64,000 nt of DNA from Bolinopsis microptera (lineage: Eukaryota > Ctenophora > Tentaculata > Lobata > Bolinopsidae). Under the pieces are notes generated by a model. That model was not told the DNA's origin and did no database searches. It saw only the letters and a program-made list of their open reading frames with translations. The stretch covers positions 877,812-941,811 of the forward strand of contig NC_087080.1 in assembly GCF_026151205.1 (NCBI RefSeq), in the 5' to 3' direction. The position numbers were made by a program, and so were the translations under genes. This document shows, in pieces, positions 1 to 10,800 of this stretch. Within the stretch, counting starts at the first letter, position 1; every line of letters begins with the position of its first letter.

Positions 1-1958
1 CCGTAAAGCGGGCCGAAATGTTAAAATTTAAAAAGTAGTCTAGTCGTCCTCTTTTCTATTGGCCGATTTGCTGACGATGCTTGGCAAAATATAATTCATG
101 TTTTGACTTAGTTATTCGATGGAAAAGTTATCGGAATGTAAAATATGAATTGAATCTAGCTGCAATATGAGTAAAATTAGTATCGAACAAAGTTGGATGA
201 ATTTTGTGAATTAATAAAAGTTGCTGTTATCATCTTCAAGAAAAACTGTTGAAACATCAATGATCAGAATGTGACACGACATCAAATGTGATGATTCATA
301 ATTCATGACAAAATTTTAACTCGTGGGGTAGTTATGCACTCAAAATTGCTCTCATTGCATAGAAAGGAATCTTGAAGATCGGCGATCAAAAAATATAGAA
401 ATATGAGACGATCAATTATCCAGTATTTAGAAATGCAGCTGCTTCAAATTATAATAGCATCACTGATCAGGGTGGCAAACTGACAAATTTCTTAACTTAA
501 AGATCAAAATTATGATCATCTACTATATAATTCCAAAATACTAACTGTAACCAAGAAGTAGCCAACGTCGGCTAATTTTAACTTCGGCTTAAGTTGGTTT
601 AAGACTTACAGAAATTCAGTTTAAAGACACATGATTACAGTCAAGATGGATCGATTTACCAATTTCGGTAACCAATTATTGAAAATATCTGTCGTCAATT
701 GCATACAGAGCCTATAATTAGGAACAATTAGGAACAATTGTAGGCGCCCACGAACGAACTCATAATCCCTTCACTGCAAATGTAAGTCTACCAATTTTCC
801 TTTATCAAAACAAAACACAATCCTAATAAGTGTTTGAAAAAAAAGTTAAAAATATAATAAGTGCTTATTATAAACACTAAAGAGATTCAGCCCTTGGGGT
901 AAAACTTTAAAGACTTTTAAGCCACAACATGAGTGTTTTAGGCCGGACATTCAATCGTGAATCGTCTAAAAAAGCATGCCTATATCAATGTGGTGAAGAT
1001 TACTTATAACAAGAACCGATCTTGTGGTTAAAATGGCGCTCTATGGCTATTTTCGAACAAGTTGATTTTCCAGAGTTAAAATCAGATGAATATGATGCAC
1101 TGAGCACTCCAAAGATGTAGTAACTAAGTAAGTAAAGATGAATATCGTGAAGGTCAATAAAAGAGCCGCACGAGATGATAGAAATAGAATGCACTATATA
1201 AACATACCAGACACAAATCTGCGATTTAATTATAATGTTATGTGACAGTCGCGAGACAGTCGCGAGACAAGGATGGATCAGGCACACGTGCAATTGATTT
1301 CCATAAACTTCCCACAAAATGCAAGCAAAATTAAAACAAATGCCGTTTAAAATGCCCGTATCAGCATAAAAATCATTATTAATGTAACAAAAGCGGTTTT
1401 TAAATAAATGAACAACGTTTTCAAACTGTACGTAGCTCAGACTTTGGTCGCTACTTATCAAATCAGAGAGTTTGTTGAAATTTTAAAAGGTGCCAGCAAG
1501 AAACTAAGTGGTCTGATACAACTCTTTCCTATCACATCAATATGCCGTTCACAATAACCAGTTTACGTTACCATGCAAACTTTTAAATTATTATTATTAT
1601 TCGTGACCATTTATTAACCGCACAATCCGAATTTACTAATTTGATCGTAAGAAACGGGCGAGAAATTAAAATGGATCTGTCTTGGAGGACAAAATCGTGT
1701 AATAAAATTTACAATATTGCCGATTAAGTTTTTAAATTTGATAAGTGGTTAAACTTTCCGGAATGATCTCGCAGCAACACTGTGCATATCATTGTCAGAT
1801 CATGCGTGAATTAATAATGGATAATTGACCTATGAGTTTCTCCTCACGTGTAAGTGTTTGAGTGTCTGAGCAAAATTTGCAAATCTTTTCTACGAATACG
1901 ATTAAATGACCATCATTTTAAACTAACGAATAGATAGTTTGTCTGATATTTTTATTGG
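1..1958. other. No recognisable gene; AT-rich non-coding
   Basis: Nothing with coding character was seen on either strand. The longest open stretch (minus strand near 1000-1461) has no domain, no neighbour support and a low-complexity composition, so it is not called. The sequence is unique-looking and AT-rich. It lies 3' of the SPTLC1 gene, which ends at 7873 on the minus strand. Confidence 0.6.
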
Positions 1959-2309
1959 CCCCTCCCCTCCCCTCCCCTCCCCTCCCCTCCCCTCCCCTCC
2001 CCTCCCCTCCCCTCCCCTCCCCTCCCCTCCCCTCCCCTCCCCTCCCCTCCCCTCCCCTCCCCTCCCCTCCCCTCCCCTCCCCTCCCCTCCCCTCCCCTCC
2101 CCTCCCCTCCCCTCCCCTCCCCTCCCCTCCCCTCCCCTCCCCTCCCCTCCCCTCCCCTCCCCTCCCCTCCCCTCTCCCCTCTTCCCCCTCCCCCCTCTTC
2201 CTCTCCCCTCTTTCACTCCCTCTCCCCTCTCCTCTCCCCTTTTCTCTCCCCTCTCCTCCCCTCTCCCACCCTCCCCCCTCTCCCCCTTCCTCCCTTTCCC
2301 TCCCTCCCT
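1959..2309. repeat. Pentanucleotide pyrimidine satellite (CCCCT)n
   Basis: A near-perfect 5-bp array runs from 1959 to about 2174 and then decays into an irregular C/T-only tract up to about 2309. It is open in several frames on both strands only because C/T sequence lacks stop codons. Long polypurine/polypyrimidine tracts of this sort can form triplex DNA, which is general knowledge rather than something shown here. Confidence 0.95.
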
Positions 2310-3206
2310 ATAACTATACAAGCCTCTTAATATAATAGCAAGGAAACTGAAGTATATATATTATGATATATGAAATATATTGAAATAGCTATAAAACTGT
2401 CGTTCTTTAAAAATATGTAGTAACTCAACTAACTGAACTAATTAGTAATTAAAGGTTAGGTAATATATAATAGGTCTTGACATTCTGTGTTTTTCAGGAA
2501 GCCTCACTACAGAGTTGCAATTATAAGTAGAAATGGCTAATGGTTGGGTAACCATACTTATCGTATATAGGTTATCATAGAATTATTATAAGCAGAAGGA
2601 TCGGAAACAAATCATAATCTTAGGGGACTAATTAAAGGGGGCTAATTAATTAAGGGGGGTATTAAAGGTCCCCCTCCCTCCCCCTCTCCCTCTCCCCACT
2701 TTAAGGTTAGATAATATATAGGTAAGGTAATGATCGGTCTTGAAATTATGTAGTTATACTTCCTGAAAAGCACGAGCTTTTCAGGAAATATGACTACAGA
2801 GTTAAGATGGTATCAGTTATGCCAAATTTCAGGGGAGGTCCAAGTTTACCAGAAGAAATTACTAGAGGCATGATTAGTGGCAGGAAAGTTGGAAGTTAGA
2901 ATGTAATGGCTTAACTTAACTGTAAACAAGCTTAACTAAAAGAGTTTAGGTCTTAACTACGAGGAAGCTCAACTAAAGGTTTTAACAGAAATACTGAGTA
3001 TAATCGAGATGAATGTTAAACAGCTGCAGCAATGCTCAAATTCACGTTACGTGGATATCGATAGATATTAGATATGACTTAAAATATCTGAAAACTCTTC
3101 AATACTTGTGCCTGATAAAATTACTGAACCGACTAGCATTATTCTAATTCTTTCCCCATATTCAGCTATACAATCAGGTTAATGCCATCTCTATTATATA
3201 TGAGAC

Positions 3207-3244
3207 TTCTTATTGGGGGGGGGGGGGGGGGGGGGCTTCTTATT
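3207..3244. repeat. G21 tract flanked by an 8-9 bp direct repeat
   Basis: A run of 21 G (3215-3235) is bounded by TTCTTATT on both sides (3207-3214 and 3237-3244); the repeat is 9 bp if the C before each copy is counted. This is the footprint expected of an insertion with an 8-bp target duplication in which only the G tract remains. Other elements in the window that begin and end in G/C tracts also have 8-bp duplications. Confidence 0.6.
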
Positions 3245-3563
3245 CGTTACAGTTTGAAGGAAAATAGATATGAGACTGGTCTTGGTATAGTGCTGCCATG
3301 GCCAACAATTGTACCCGCCAGTTCCCACACTAACAGGTTCCCAACCAGTGACATGATCTGACTCGTCATGTCAATAAATTTCTCTTCAAAACTGAGTGCA
3401 TCAGCTCATCCCAAGATTGAGTCGGTATTAGTTGTCCTTCATATTGGAACAGCTGAAGTGTTACTAAATATATAACGGTAAACCAAGATAAACTTCCTCC
3501 TCTTCGCTTAAAAATTATAAAAAGCACAAGCTCCAAAAACACGTACCAACTGGAAGCAACTTT

Positions 3564-3657
3564 CACAGCCGAAACAATGGTTAGAACTACTCAACCAAAA
3601 CATGCTATAACACAGCCGAAACAATGGTTAGAACTACTCAACCAAAACATGCTATAT
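3564..3657. repeat. Two-copy 47-bp tandem duplication
   Basis: The segment beginning ACAGCCGAAACAATGG is present twice, 47 bp apart, with no visible differences, so the duplication is recent. Confidence 0.85.
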
Positions 3658-4003
3658 ATAAACAAGCAAGAAATACTAACACCGTAACCAGAGACAGAGT
3701 TTAGCTAGCAATCCATAGCAATGTATCCAAGACAAAATAAAGGGCCGAGGATCGCGGTAACATACTTCAAAGCACGATCCGCCCTAAACACAATTAAGAG
3801 TCGAGCCTTGGATATGAATTATATTCGGTGATTTCACATTTTAAGATTTGTATTACATATGTAATGAGCGTCTCGTCCATTACTTTTCATCTGTTCATGG
3901 GCAGTTCAGGTCATAAGTATTGAGCTTGATGATAAGAAGCTATGTGGTGCTTTCATTGCTTGAAAATAGTGTAGCTCTATAACGGGCGAGGTCACGTGTG
4001 AGG

Positions 4004-4117
4004 TGCAACTACAGGTAACTAGTAAATCAGTATTCCTATAGTGCAACTACAGGTAACTAGTAAATCAGTATTCCTATAGTGCAACTACAGGTAACTAGTA
4101 AATCAGTATTCCTATAG
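4004..4117. repeat. 38-bp tandem repeat, three copies
   Basis: Three essentially identical 38-bp units start at 4004, 4042 and 4080 with TGCAACTACAGGTAACTAG. No coding role is visible. Confidence 0.92.
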
Positions 4118-4447
4118 TTTAGCATGGTTGAGAGAACAGAGAGGATAGAAATACCATTTAAATGATAACTTGGTAATTTGATAATTTGATAATTTGTGAG
4201 ACTATTTGTAACAGAAGGGAGGAATTATAAATACCATCGTATTTAGATGATGCTAACCCAAACTGGTCAACAGAGTTACAAAATAGCAACCATTATGTTG
4301 AGTTTAGCAATGCATAGTAATACTAAAATAACTTCTGCAGAACAACAAAATAGCACGACGATACACTGAACTCCTAAAAATATAAAACGTTTACAACAAT
4401 TTAACTCCCTGTCCAGATTCTCTTTAACTAGGAACAAGATCCACGTG

Positions 4448-5196
4448 TCCAGGGTAACCAGGGTAACCAGGGTAACCAAGTGTCCAGTGTTACCAGGGTA
4501 ACCACGTGTCCAGAATAACCAAGTGTCCAGTGTTACCAGGGTAACCACGTGTCCAGAATAACCACGTGTCCAGGGTAACCAGGGTAACCACGTGTCCAGG
4601 GTAACCAGGGTAACCACGTGTCCAGGGTAACCACGTGTCCAGGGTAACCAGGGTAACCAGGGTAACCACGTGTCCAGGGTAACCAGGGTAACCACGTGTC
4701 CAGGGTAACCAGGTGTCCAGGGTAACCAGAGTAACCAGGGTTACCAGGGTAACCACGTGTCCAGGGTAACCAGGGTAACCACGTGTCCAGTGTAACCACG
4801 TGTCCAGGGTAACCAGGGTAACCAGGGTAACCACGTGTCCAGGGTAACCAGGGTAACCACGTGTCCAGTGTAACCACGTGTCCAGGGTAACCAGGGTAAC
4901 CAGGGTAACCACGTGTCCAGGGTAACCAGGGTAACCACGTGTCCAGGGTAACCAGAGTAACCAGGGTAACCACGTGTCCAGGGTAACCAGGGTAACCACG
5001 TGTCCAGGGTAACCAGGTGTCCAGGGTAACCAGAGTAACCAGGGTTATCAGGGTAACCACGTGTCCAGGGTTACCAGGGTAACCAGGGTAACCACGTGTC
5101 CAGGGTTACCAGGGTAACCAGGGTAACCACGTGTCCAGGGTTACCAGGGTAACCAGAGTAACCAGGGTAACCAGGGTAACCACGTGTCCAGGGTAA
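4448..5196. repeat. Composite minisatellite of CCAGGGTAA and CCACGTGT words
   Basis: About 750 bp is built from two alternating words, CCAGGGTAA and CCACGTGT, in variable order. The palindrome CACGTG recurs more than 20 times. The array is open in several minus-strand frames, giving apparent proteins of repeated VTLVTLDTWLPW type; these are artefacts of a short repeat that contains no stop codon. Confidence 0.95.
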
Positions 5197-5491
5197 CCTA
5201 AACACTACGGACACAAACCAACACCACATACACTACCGCAGTGTTGGCATCAATTTATCATACTTGCAACTCTGAGATACCACGTGACATCAGTCTTCAC
5301 GCTAAAAGTCACGTGACCAACCTTCACGCTACAGGTCCAGAGACCGGACAAGCTGCCAGCTAGGACAGGGCACGTGTTTATTGGCTGATAATGGCAGTGT
5401 TATTCCTCTACCTGGGAAGTTTACGTAATGGCCAGACTGGTCCTCAGAGCTTCACGGAACGCGGGAGCACATTTAGGCCGGGTTGTGTCCA

Positions 5492-5790
5492 CAGTGGCTT
5501 AGTTGGTTAATCTGTTTGTCTGCTGGCCCCTGACGTTGCGAGTTCGAATCCCAGTTGGGCCAAGATTTCAAAATTGATGGGAATCCGTCACTCACCAAAC
5601 CATGGTGTGAATGGTAGTGGCTCTCATTGGAGCTGCGAAAATAACACGAGTGCATAATGCATATGCCTGGGGTTGCGTCCCGACTATGCTGCAGGGATAT
5701 CTGTACCGAAAGGACCGTGGCCGCACCGCAAAGAAAAGGAGATCGGGCCCTCGATCCTAGCTTGCTAGGTTCGCCATTGTTGTTGTTGTT
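5492..5790 (+). mobile_element. tRNA-derived SINE with (GTT)n tail and 10-bp target duplication
   Basis: The 5' head carries an RNA polymerase III A box (TGGCTTAGTTGG) and B box (GAGTTCGAATCCC) in tRNA spacing, followed by a tRNA-unrelated body and a (GTT)n tail ending near 5790. The exact 10-mer GTTGTGTCCA flanks the element at 5482-5491 and 5791-5800, as expected of target-primed insertion by a LINE partner. The element is about 299 bp. It is not a functional tRNA gene: the acceptor and anticodon stems do not pair well. Confidence 0.85.
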
Positions 5791-5896
5791 GTTGTGTCCA
5801 TTGTCCATGGTGGTGCAGTTTCCGGCATCTTGATTTGGTTTTAGGAACTGTGCCATGAGGAATTATGGGTACCTTTGTGTGAATACGTTCCACTTA

Positions 5897-5970
5897 ACTA
5901 GCAGGAACCCGTATAACCCTAAAATGGTGTCAAGACTCAAGAGACTAAAATAATTATTACCTATTTAATT
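5897..5970 (+). repeat. Dispersed repeat, copy 1 (partner at 60961-61035, inverted)
   Basis: About 70 bp beginning ACTAGCAGGAACCCG is repeated as its reverse complement at 60961-61035, with only a few differences. Flanking sequences differ, so this is a dispersed element or fragment rather than a segmental duplication. Confidence 0.85.
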
Positions 5971-6277
5971 CGCGTTTTTGACACCACTTGGGGGTCCAAA
6001 TTTTGGGCTCTAAAACTCCTATTTCTTGGCCAATTTTTTATTTTTTCATGCTGATTTGGAGGCCATTAAAGCATTTGACCCAATCAAAAAAGTTTCAGTT
6101 GTATATCTTTTACGGTTTTTGCGGAAAGTCGCGTTAAAGTTGATGCCGTGGTGTCAGTAAAATGGCACGGAACCATATATATCGTCTCGCTTTATATATA
6201 GTAAGATATCGATAATGAAAGTTAGATTCTCCAATCTGACCGGTTTGTCACATCAATGGTGTCCAATGTGTTCGGTA

Positions 6278-6605
6278 GGGGGGGTACCAATGGCATAAAT
6301 GGCATAATGGAGAATTGGCCAATAAAAATTTCCATTTATGCCATAAAACGTATGCCATTTATGCCATTTTTGATATAATACATTTTTAGTTTCTTTATTT
6401 GTCATATGAATCTTTAACGATCATTCCAAGCGTTATAAAGCATGAAACATGTCTCTTATTCAAGTACTAATAATAATTTGCGAATTTAAAGTCAAATATG
6501 AAGACCTAAATTCATGGCATAAATGGAGAATTGGCCAATAAAAATTTCCATTTATGCCATAAAACGTATGCCATTTATGCCATTTTATGCCATTGGTACC
6601 CCCCC
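6278..6605. mobile_element. G-tract-ended inverted-repeat element (328 bp, 8-bp TSD)
   Basis: The left end reads GGGGGGGTACCAATGGCAT and the right end is its reverse complement. Exact 8-bp copies of GTTCGGTA flank it at 6270-6277 and 6606-6613. Inside, a segment of about 63 bp containing GGAGAATTGGCCAAT is present twice (near 6309 and 6525), and ATGGCATAA-type words recur next to both ends. It encodes nothing, so it is a non-autonomous DNA element. Eight-bp duplications are typical of hAT-type transposases, but homopolymer ends are not the usual hAT terminus. Confidence 0.85.
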
Positions 6606-6741
6606 GTTCGGTAATTTCATGCATGAAATGTCAGAAATAAAACGAACGATTAAATCTAATATGGTATTTGATATAAGTTTATCAACAAATCACATGAAAC
6701 ATACACTTAAACTTCTGTTATAAAAATCACCCTATAATCGT

Positions 6742-6897
6742 TATGGCTGTACAAAAACAAATGCATTATAGTTACCATAGTTACCACTAGTTAGTTACCA
6801 TAGTTATGGCTGTACAAAAACAAATGCATTATAGTTACCATAGTTACCACTAGTTAGTTACCATAGTTATGGCTGTACAAAAACAAATGCATTATAG
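6742..6897. repeat. 63-bp tandem repeat, about 2.5 copies
   Basis: Units start at 6742, 6805 and 6868 with TATGGCTGTACAAAAAC. Each full unit contains GTTACCATAGTTACC words like those in arrays near 34 kb and 39 kb. Confidence 0.9.
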
Positions 6898-7458
6898 ATT
6901 TTTGATTCATCTATATAAGGTAAATTTCAATAAAAACTTCTATCCTATTCTAATTTCAGCATCATAATTCATAATTTACATCAAACATACAAACAAAATA
7001 TCATCTTAAACCACCAATCTTTTTCTGGAGTAATAGTAAGTGTAAAATGCCCAAAGTAAATTCTGTAATCTCGGAGTTCAAAGAGGTTTAATTTGTTTTG
7101 CATTGTCCTGTTCCACATTCCATACTTATCGAAACAGAGCTGAAACATGTGGTTACCCTGGTTACCTTGATAACATGATAACATATCGGAAAGATACGTC
7201 AAAGATGCAACGTCATAAATGCTCAACAATGCACATTATATACTATACCTTGATATGACCCAAACTTTGTGTTCGAATAATTGAACTTGACTTAAAATGT
7301 TCATACAAATTCATTTATACTCCATAGTAGATCATAACCAATACACAAACAATTACAATAACCACTATTTTGGTTATATGTATATTAATCATTAGACTGT
7401 ACTCAGTGGACTCCTAACATTGTTATAGCGCTCAGTTATAGGTTATTTTAATACTCGC

Positions 7459-7640
7459 ACATGTACACTGTACATTTTTCACTGTACAATGTACATGTTA
7501 CACTGTACACTGTACAATGTAAAATGTACACTATACATGTTACACTGTACAATGTACACTATACACTGTACATTTTACACTGTACAATGTACAATGTACA
7601 CTATACACTGTACATTTTACACTGTACAATGTACAACAAG
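7459..7640. repeat. TGTACA-rich tandem tract
   Basis: Irregular repetition of CACTGTACAATGTACA words, rich in the palindrome TGTACA. No reading frame is supported; the plus-strand frames are repeat artefacts. Confidence 0.85.
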
Positions 7641-7872
7641 CGCGCGAGAGCAATGCGCATCGCTCCCCTCCTACAAAGACACCTTAATCGCATGTTTACT
7701 AATCATACTCGTTACTCATAAACACTCTGAAAACTTTAACACAATAAAATAAAATACAAACCATTCACTATTCAATCAATCACTTATAAACACCTCATCC
7801 AGTTTAAACATATGAAAGGGGCCACTTTGATCATGGGCAAACAAAACTGAATGAGCGAGAAGTTCAACAATA

Positions 7873-10800
7873 TCAACGTGCTGATTCCTGTGAAATGTCA
7901 CGGGAAATGTACAGCTCTACTATGTCAGCTATGCTCTTGATAGATGAGGTGATCTCATCTTCCGTTAGCTCGGTGTTCACTGTAAGCCGGATACTGAAAA
8001 AAGAAGTGTTAGAACTTAGAAAGCTTTACAATGAAAAATCATATTTTCCAATTTCTGTTCAATTGTCGATTCAGAAGATCCTGCTACGAGAAGGAGGGGG
8101 AGGTAGGAATTATTTTGTAGATATTACAATACTTTCATGCCCCATGACGTCGTGGTTCGTACCACAGAGTTCTGTACCCCAGATTTCTATACCACAGAGT
8201 TCTGTACCCCAGATTTCTGTAACCCTGATTTTCTGTACCCCAGATTTTCTGGGCTCCAAAATTTCGTACACAGGGGAGCAGTGGCGAATAGCGCAGATTA
8301 GCAGTTAGCATTAGATATCAATCAATAAATTAGGAACTTCTGTTACTTCCTGCACGCTGCTTTATTCTTCTATTTTCTACAACTACGACGACAGAAACTC
8401 TCGTGGGGGAAGTGTTTGAAGTCAAACAAAATTACTTGAGCGCGTTCCAAAATAGTAGAGTCTCTATTTTAGTACAAAAACGCGTAAATGGGGTGACAAT
8501 GGACTGGCGTGAATGCTGAATGGTTTTCAGACTATTTGAAAATAAAAAGGCTTCAATTAGTGCAAAAACGGTAGAGGATGGTAAGATTATTTCTAAAAAA
8601 GAGAAACAAACTACGGAAAGGTCAACAAAAGGAGTCGCCACTGGGAGAGCGGGAAGAGGTAATGTGTTTGTTTGGACACGTAATATGGCAGAACTATTAC
8701 ATAAACAATTCACTACAGTGTGTAAAAACAGTTGTAACTTGTTGACAACATGTCTGCCAGTACATCCTACAGTTATCTCTACATCAATTGTAGCAGCTGA
8801 TTCACAGCTCATAGTTGGACACTGTATAATATTAGCCATTATAAGTAATTGAGACTTAGAATAAAATGTTTTATTTTTGATATCGAAGCAGAATAAATTA
8901 GTTTACCTTGGTTCTTTTTTAAATAACTCAGTCGAGTTATAGCTGGCCACAGTGAGTGCCAAATTATTTTCTCTTGCCTGAGGTTTGAGATAAAATAGAT
9001 AAGAATGAATAACGATTAATTAAGTAAATAGCTTGATGATCAATTGTGGAATCATTGGCAAAGATGATGCATTCGGGGCTTACCTACTCAAAGACTGCCA
9101 TAAAAATGATAAAAATATTTCAACTGCAGATCACAAAAAGCAAAAGACAAGGCTGGCCGAGCAGGGGCTCGAACCCTGGACATTCGCGTTATTAGCACGA
9201 CGCTCTAGCCAACTGAGCTACACGGCCATGCATAAGAAGGCAAAAAGTGATATGTAATTGTCCGGAGACATTTACCATGGTGCAGATTTCTCTTAGTGCT
9301 TCTTCGCTGTTATTATCTATCAATCTGATGTGTTTCATAGGTGATAAAGGATCTCCTGCAACAGTGATTGTATCAATCGTCTCAAGAGCTTGATGGGCAA
9401 ATTTGCAGTTTTCGATCAGCTTGGAGAATAGATCTGAAATAAAGTTAAACAATTGAATAAAGGATCAATAAAACCTGAATACGGGAAACTTAATCTCACA
9501 TTTATCAAACCCAAATTTGATTTGGCATTAGTCGGACATGTTTGTAGAAGAAATCTTCGCCCATAAAGCTAACCCTACCTTTGTTGAAGAAGTCCATGGC
9601 CCTGAGGACCATACTGGCGTGAAGCAATCCCTACCTTTGTTGAAGAAGTCCATGGCCTTGAGGACCATACTGGCGTGAAGCTAACCCTACCTTTGTTGAA
9701 GAAGTCCATGGCCTTGAGGACCATACTGGCGTGAAGGGGAGGCAGAGAGGCCGAGAAGACGTATCCTTGTCCAGCTAAACGTTGATGTCTGATAACAAAG
9801 GAGGAGCCACAAGCGAAACCTCCGACTGATCCAAGAGAGAATTCCATTGAGCCGACTATCATGTCTACATTCCTTCGCTGAGGAGATGATTAATTATAGG
9901 CACGGTAGTCAGCAAAATGTGTGGATATAACAGAGAAATGAAGCAGTTAACTAAATCGTAATGTGTGCTGTCGCCTGTCTTTTAATTATAAATTAACGAT
10001 CTAGATTTAAAAATCCAAAAAACGGGAACTGGACTCACGTCAACATTGTAAAATTCAGTTAATCCACGTCCGTTCTCGCCGAGCACCCCAAAACTGTAGC
10101 TCTCATCTAGAAATATCCTGAACTTGTACTTCTGCTTCAACTCAATCTGTAAATAATAATAAAACTGTAGCTCTCATCTAGAAATATCCTGAACTTGTAC
10201 TTCTGCTTCAACTCAATCTGTAAATAATAATAAAACTGTAGCTCTCATCTAGAAATATCCTGAACTTGTACTTCTGCTTCAACTCAATCTGTAAATAATA
10301 ATAAAACTGTAGCTCTCATCTAGAAATATCCTGAACTTGTACTTCTGCTTCAACTCAATCTGTAAATAATAATAAAACTGTAGCTCTCATCTAGAAATAT
10401 CCTGAACTTGTACTTCTGCTTCAACTCAATCTGTAAATAATAATAAAACTGTAGCTCTCATCTAGAAATATCCTGAACTTGTACTGCTGCTTCAACTCAA
10501 TCTGTAAATAATAATAAAACTGTAGCTCTCATCTAGAAATATCCTGAACTTGTACTTCTGCTTCAACTCAATCTGGAATTTGAGTTACTTTTAGACATTC
10601 CGGACGTCTAGTTTCAAGGTTCCAAAAGGGATGAAACCTTGCAAGGAGAATTACCGATTGGTACAACCTGAGCTACTATACATAGTGTTTCAATAGTCTT
10701 GCAAGGATTTACTTTTTGAATTACTTTTTGTTTACTCTGAGAGACAAAATCATAAGCGTTCCTCATATCGTTTTTCGTACTTATATTATATTTGATACAA

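Larger units (their letters stand above)
2310..4003. other. Non-coding spacer
   Basis: No gene seen. It holds a few small repeats, annotated separately: a G homopolymer with flanking direct repeats and a 47-bp duplication. The rest is AT-rich single-copy-looking sequence. Confidence 0.5.

Noticed and set aside
1923-2335. Proline/leucine-rich and glycine-rich open frames
   Set aside because: They are simply the (CCCCT)n array and its complement read in different frames.
4276-5060. Open frames of repeated VTLVTLDTW
   Set aside because: Repeat artefact of the CCAGGGTAACCACGTG minisatellite; no start context or homology.
5492-5570. A second tRNA gene
   Set aside because: A and B boxes are present but the stems do not pair and a SINE body with (GTT) tail follows.
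8432-8852. Overlapping 110- and 135-codon frames in the last SPTLC1 intron
   Set aside because: No recognisable domain and no splice or start support; they overlap on opposite strands.
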